DNA of 49,796 nucleotides from assembly GCA_021203515.1 (NCBI GenBank), contig JAJQAY010000014.1, positions 1-49,796 on the forward strand. Direction: 5' to 3'. The notes below the pieces were generated by a model, which was not told the origin of the DNA, ran no database searches, and saw only the letters and a list, made by a program, of their open reading frames with translations. Made by a program: the position numbers and the translations under genes. Positions within the stretch are counted from its first letter, which is position 1. Every line of letters starts with the position of its first letter. The stretch is from Bacteroides sp. (GTDB lineage Bacteria > Bacteroidota > Bacteroidia > Bacteroidales > Bacteroidaceae). Below are positions 46,514-49,796 of this stretch, piece by piece.

Positions 46514-46585
46514 CTATCGGCACCTTGCGATAGCTTTATCGAGGCCTATCGGTAGCTCTATTGACAGACAACGATAGGGCTATCG
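46514..46585. repeat. Cluster of six CTATCG/CGATAG motifs
   Basis: CTATCG or its complement occurs at 46514, 46528, 46546, 46572 and 46580, and a near copy (TTATCG) at 46536. The last pair forms the hairpin CGATAGGGCTATCG. It sits between two convergent genes, so it may be a terminator, but the regular mixed orientation also resembles protein-binding sites. Confidence 0.7.
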
Positions 46586-46586
46586 T

Positions 46587-46868
46587 TTACGGTCTTCCTA
46601 AATACTTGAAAATCAGTTTCACTTGTAAAGACGTAAATATCTGCCGCCGCGCCTTGTAGCCAGTCTGCCCGAGTGCCTCCCGGAGCAGAAGATTTAGTTT
46701 AATCCACTGTGCCAGCCGGTTCAGGGCTGCAATCGGAGAGATGTCCGGTGCATAGGCTTGTACAAGTTCGCGTTTATAGTAAGGTTTCACGGGCCACTCT
46801 TCTTCCGGGGAAGAAAGCTCATCGTTTGGAGTCATATTCATAGGTGTAATGTTTTGATTATCATGCAA
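46587..46868 (-). CDS. DUF4248 family protein
   Basis: A 93-residue protein whose C-terminal core (KPYYKRELVQAYAPDISPIA, ALNRLAQWIKLNLLLREALG, YKARRQIFTSLQVKLIFKYL) matches DUF4248, a family found in Bacteroides beside VirE and HU-like genes. The QVKLIF end and the many helical charged residues suggest a DNA-binding or replication-associated fold, but no function is known. Its start may be one of the internal methionines. It is convergent with the VirE/VapE gene and divergent from the HU-like gene. Confidence 0.82.
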   Translation of the reverse strand: MHDNQNITPMNMTPNDELSSPEEEWPVKPYYKRELVQAYAPDISPIAALNRLAQWIKLNLLLREALGQTGYKARRQIFTSLQVKLIFKYLGRP

Positions 46869-46983
46869 TAAAGATACAGAATAATCGTTACATAGCCATG
46901 CTTTTCACTCACTATCTTTCACAATCTTTCATGGCCGTTCACCGGCTTTCCCTTCCCTTCATTTTGGCCTGCATCGCCCGCCT

Positions 46984-46991
46984 TATCTTTG
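46984..46991 (+). promoter_or_regulatory. -7 element TATCTTTG before the HU-like gene
   Basis: TATCTTTG matches TAnnTTTG, with TTTTG ending about 17 bases upstream (slightly short of the usual 19). The leader to the HU-like ATG would be about 78 bases. Confidence 0.55.
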
Positions 46992-47075
46992 TATCGGAGT
47001 TAAGAGAAACAAGGCCTTGTATCCTCCCGAACCCCGGAGATAACAAATTTAATAACTTTCTAAATTTAAAAAACT

Positions 47076-47626
47076 ATGCCGCAAAATTACAGTATTGCCA
47101 TGCTTCCCAACCCGATGAAACCGGACGAAGCGAAAAAAGCCTATGCAAAAGCGCAAATCAGCCGCGAACTGACCCTGAAGGAATTGAGCCGCCGTGTGGC
47201 GGGACAGACCACCGTCAGCCGGGCGGACGTCAGCGCCGTGCTCATCGCCACCGTGGAGAATATGATTGACGGCTTGCGTGAAGGCGAACAAGTGGACTTC
47301 GGCGAACTTGGCAAGTTCCGTCTCCAGATTAACAGTCACGGAGTGGAGACGGCGGATAAGTTCACTGCCGCCAACATTACCGGTGTCAGTATCCAGTTCG
47401 TCCCCGGCGACGACCTAAAGAATATCTTTGCCGGAATGGAATTTAATCCTGTGCCGACCCGTGCAGCAACTCGTGCCCTGCTCAAGGCGCAGAAGGCAGG
47501 ACAGACCACAGTGGAAATCCCCAAGGGGGGGGCGCTACTTCCGGTGGCTCCAAACCTGACGGCAACAAGCCCGGTGGCGGTAGTGGGTCGGGCGATGACG
47601 ATCAGGAGGAAAACCCACTGGGATGA
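47076..47626 (+). CDS. HU-like DNA-binding protein with Gly/Ser-rich tail, one frameshift
   Basis: Residues about 15-130 resemble the HU/IHF fold (QISRELTLKELSRRVAGQTT, SRADVSAVLIATVENMIDGL, QVDFGELGKFRLQINSHGVE). Near 47528 a run of eight G is one base short. With it restored, the shifted reading becomes GGATSGGSKPDGNKPGGGSG followed by DDDQEENPLG and a stop at 47624-47626, giving 183 residues with the glycine-rich tail typical of these Bacteroides proteins. The uncorrected frame ends at 47645 with an unrelated tail. It lies in the same neighbourhood as DUF4248 and the amidase. Confidence 0.87.
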
Positions 47627-47629
47627 TTG

Positions 47630-47667
47630 GATAATTAAAAATTAAAAGTTAAAAATTAAAGGTTAAA
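47630..47667. repeat. AATTAAAAATTAAAAGTTAA simple repeat
   Basis: The stretch ATTAAAAATTAAAAGTTAAA and its continuation directly follow the HU-like gene. It repeats almost exactly the 21749-21779 element. Confidence 0.65.
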
Positions 47668-47670
47668 GAG

Positions 47671-47778
47671 ATTACGGGAACAAAATCAAAATCAATTTTC
47701 GGGATTATCATCAAAGTTGTCATCACCGTAGCTACTGCCCTGGCAGGTGTGTTCGGTCTAAACGCCTGCGCGGCCTAA
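47671..47778 (+). CDS. Smalltalk-like small protein (non-ATG start)
   Basis: From ATT at 47671 the frame reads ITGTKSKSIFGIIIKVVITV, then ATALAGVFGLNACAA and a TAA at 47776-47778. A single hydrophobic helix ending in a cysteine is the pattern of the smalltalk proteins found just before amidase genes in Bacteroides capsule and mobile regions. No ATG or GTG precedes it in frame before a stop, so ATT may be the start or the initiator has been altered. AAAGAG stands directly upstream. It ends four bases before the amidase start. Confidence 0.62.
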   Translation: MTGTKSKSIFGIIIKVVITVATALAGVFGLNACAA

Positions 47779-47782
47779 GCGG

Positions 47783-48217
47783 ATGAAAGCAGGCAGTTTC
47801 TATCAGAACTATCGGGAGGTACGCCTCCTGGTAGTTCATTGCAGCGCTACCCGTTGCGACCGTGATTTCCCGGTAGAGGCCCTACGCCGCAGCCATCTGC
47901 AACGTGGCTTTGCCGGTATAGGCTATCATTTCTACATCACCCGCGACGGAGTAGTACACGTCTGCCGCCCTGTCCATCAGATTGGCGCCCATGCCCGGGG
48001 GTGGAACGACAAGAGCATCGGTATCTGCTATGAAGGCAGACTTGACGAAGAAGGTCGTCCCGCCGACACCCGCATGTATGCGCAGAAATGCTCGTTGCTC
48101 GAACTGTTGCGGCAATTGAAACAGGATTATCCGGAGGCAAAAATCCTGGGGCACTATCAGCTCAGTCCCTATATTCACAAGGATTGTCCGTGCTTTGATG
48201 CCAAAGGAGAATATTAG
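47783..48217 (+). CDS. N-acetylmuramoyl-L-alanine amidase
   Basis: A 144-residue Amidase_2 protein: LLVVHCSATRCDRDF with the first zinc histidine, GIGYHFYITRDGVVHVCRPV, QIGAHARGWNDKSIGICYEG and the C-terminal HYQLSPYIHKDCPCFDA with the second histidine and the Cys-Pro-Cys-Phe type end. It has no signal peptide. Such stand-alone amidases are a fixed partner of the smalltalk/HU-like genes and may be phage-derived. ATG at 47783 is four bases after the smalltalk-like stop. Confidence 0.94.
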   Translation: MKAGSFYQNYREVRLLVVHCSATRCDRDFPVEALRRSHLQRGFAGIGYHFYITRDGVVHVCRPVHQIGAHARGWNDKSIGICYEGRLDEEGRPADTRMYAQKCSLLELLRQLKQDYPEAKILGHYQLSPYIHKDCPCFDAKGEY

Positions 48218-48220
48218 GAA

Positions 48221-48868
48221 TTATGCTTCCAATAACTGTATCCACGCATTAAACAGCCTACACTTACTTCGAATGATGGGCAATCCTATTTCTGAAGCAA
48301 GACAAGCGCCATAAACTACTTTGTCATAACCGGCAATGGCTTTCATCAAACGTACAGAAGGTGCGGTTGATGGGCCATTGTTTATTTCTTCGGGAGTAGT
48401 GGCCGAAGCTACAGCTTCTTCCAACAAATGCATTTGCAGTTCCTGCGGAGTGAAATTATTCTTAAATACTGAAATTTCACTAAAAAGTAACCCCTCAAAC
48501 TCATGCAATTGAATGCATGGCGCAAAACGTTCTCTTACATCTTCAGGCATATCATTTTTCATCTGCAAAAACAGATAATTCATCCTATCGTAAACATTTT
48601 CAATCAGTACGGCCTCTTCCCATCCGGGAAATGAATACGAAACCTTAATTCTATAATAGTCGATGAGCATGGATACGATAGCGCCTGCTTCATGCAGATG
48701 ATTAATCAATTGCCTCTTCAAAATGCTCCAAGAGACAACCCCCCCATTAGAATGTTTGATTGTGGGGTATTCCATATATATACCTTTCGACAAAAAGTGA
48801 GGAGCCAATACGTCCTTGCAAAACTCTTGTTCCGTTTCTCCTTCGCATACGATAATCAGTCTGCTCAT
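48221..48868 (-). CDS. DUF4276 (Toprim-like) protein
   Basis: ATG at 48868 starts MSRLIIVCEGETEQEF, the Toprim-like motif with Glu at residue 9. FCKDVLAPHFLSKGIY, SMLIDYYRIKVSYSFPGWEE and the C-terminal QLHEFEGLLFSEI and APSVRLMKAIAGYDKV match DUF4276 proteins (215 residues). The extra upstream residues to 48934 are not conserved. DUF4276 is almost always next to an AAA ATPase gene, as here: its start overlaps the ATPase stop by four bases. Such pairs are suspected defence systems, but I know of no proven activity for this subgroup. Confidence 0.9.
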   Translation of the reverse strand: MSRLIIVCEGETEQEFCKDVLAPHFLSKGIYMEYPTIKHSNGGVVSWSILKRQLINHLHEAGAIVSMLIDYYRIKVSYSFPGWEEAVLIENVYDRMNYLFLQMKNDMPEDVRERFAPCIQLHEFEGLLFSEISVFKNNFTPQELQMHLLEEAVASATTPEEINNGPSTAPSVRLMKAIAGYDKVVYGACLASEIGLPIIRSKCRLFNAWIQLLEA

Positions 48869-49796
48869 TGCGGCTGTCCTCCTCTCATGATATTCTGTTT
48901 CCACAAATCTCCCAATGTATAGTCTTCCAACCATTTGCCCAATCCTTCACGGTCGAGTCGGCACATTTGGGTGACTCCCTCCGACTGATTTACGGTAATT
49001 ACATCCTCGGGAGTAAAATGACTGAGCAAATCAGCACTTTGCGTGGCAACAATAGCCTGAGTACCCCTGGAAGCAGCAGAACGTATCATGCCCGCCAACT
49101 TTTGGATAGCTACAGGGTGCAAGCCCAATTCTGGTTCATCTATAATAATGACCTTGGGCAAGACCGGTTGCAAAAAACAATGTCGCCAATGCGATGAAAC
49201 GAATCGTTCCATCTGAAAAATCGGTGGGCCCATACACCATGGAACTATATTTGTCCCTCCACTGCAAACGAAGCATGTCGGCAGCAGTTGGGTGAAAATA
49301 GAAATCGGAAAAATAAGGAACAATGCTCTGGATAACCTTTATAATGCGATTATATACTATTGGAGTCTCCTCGTGGATGCCATATAGAAAGGCAGCCAGA
49401 TTATCCCCTTTCTCATACAAATAATATTTGTCATTCTGTATATGGCTTTCTTTGGTGAACGGAGAGGTTTCCCCGTGTCATGGAAGTGGTATTTCTTTAT
49501 TTCCGTCAGATAGTGTTTAATGTAGTCTCCGCGTTTTAAACCTGCGTATTGCTTAATACCAGCTTCATTCGTATAATTCGCAATATCATTATAGGCAACG
49601 AAGCGTCCCGAATCATAACCTAATTTTTCATGGACTACCACAAATCGGCCATCTCCCTCTTTCAATTGGATTTGATAGCTGTTATTCTTCCAAAATACTT
49701 CTGCATGAATCGTGTCCGTCTCCTTGCTTCCCCTATAAAAGAATTCGGAATTGCCTGTTTTAATCTTGCATAATTCAAATAAAAGTTGTATCTTTA
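48865..49796 (-). pseudogene. AAA_21-type ATPase (partial at window end), two frameshifts
   Basis: The open frame from 49796 reads FELCKIKTGNSEFFYRGSKE, then DIANYTNEAGIKQYAGLKRG. It breaks near 49460 (one missing base) into KGDNLAAFLYGIHEETPIVY and FSDGTIRFIALATLFF, the signature-like region, and again near 49160 (one extra base) into LPKVIIIDEPELGLHP, the Walker B, with ATQSADLLSHF as the H-loop region. The N-terminal Walker A lies outside the window. ATPases of this type, RecF/OLD-like, pair with DUF4276 and are found in defence islands. The end overlaps DUF4276 by four bases. Confidence 0.85.

Overview
The window reads as a chromosomal segment of a gut Bacteroides or close relative. Three things support this: promoters of the form TTTG - 18/19 bp - TAnnTTTG (clearest before the phe leader and dnaG); families found in this group (DUF1599, DUF4248, smalltalk-like protein, DAHP synthase fused to chorismate mutase, HddC fused to GmhB); and intergenic spacers filled with long palindromes of simple repeated words.

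Layout. 1-7.1 kb: end of an unknown gene, yaaA (-), recJ, recQ, a TPR protein and a secreted endonuclease-fold protein. 6.9-11.3 kb: the phenylalanine/tyrosine operon, preceded by a complete ribosome-mediated attenuator (aromatic leader peptide, antiterminator, terminator), then prephenate dehydratase, an aminotransferase, DAHP synthase-chorismate mutase and prephenate dehydrogenase. 11.7-26.1 kb: housekeeping genes dnaG, folE, SPOR protein, tpiA, DoxX-like protein, DUF1599, LysM/M23 peptidase, recG, ispD, a DJ-1 protein, TonB/ExbD/ExbB, pdxJ and nadK. 26.1-28.6 kb: two AAA/DUF4143 ATPases separated by a perfect 23-bp inverted repeat.

28.8-44.1 kb: a leftward, AT-rich surface-polysaccharide locus. 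It holds a GDP-D-glycero-D-manno-heptose pathway (GmhA, HddA, HddC-GmhB fusion), a second sugar isomerase/kinase pair, four glycosyltransferases or related enzymes, an EpsG-like polymerase, two large multi-spanning membrane proteins of possible GT-C type, and a module that looks able to make and flip a polyprenyl-phospho-pentose (UbiA family enzyme, HAD phosphatase, SDR epimerase, EmrE-like carrier). A small HTH-like gene starts the locus. 44.1-48.2 kb: the VirE/VapE protein, DUF4248, HU-like protein, smalltalk-like peptide and amidase that often sit beside Bacteroides capsule loci. 48.2 kb to the end: a DUF4276 (Toprim-like) gene overlapping an AAA ATPase that runs off the window, a possible defence pair.

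About 38 single-base indels interrupt genes at 0.1-6.9 kb and 27-49.8 kb, but I see none in the roughly 20 kb between. Undoing them restores full-length, in-frame proteins, and many lie in short homopolymers. They therefore look more like uncorrected sequencing errors than gene decay. The strongest single regulatory discovery is the aromatic attenuator at 6921-7148. The most interesting pathway hypotheses are the polyprenyl-phospho-pentose module and the DUF4276/ATPase pair.
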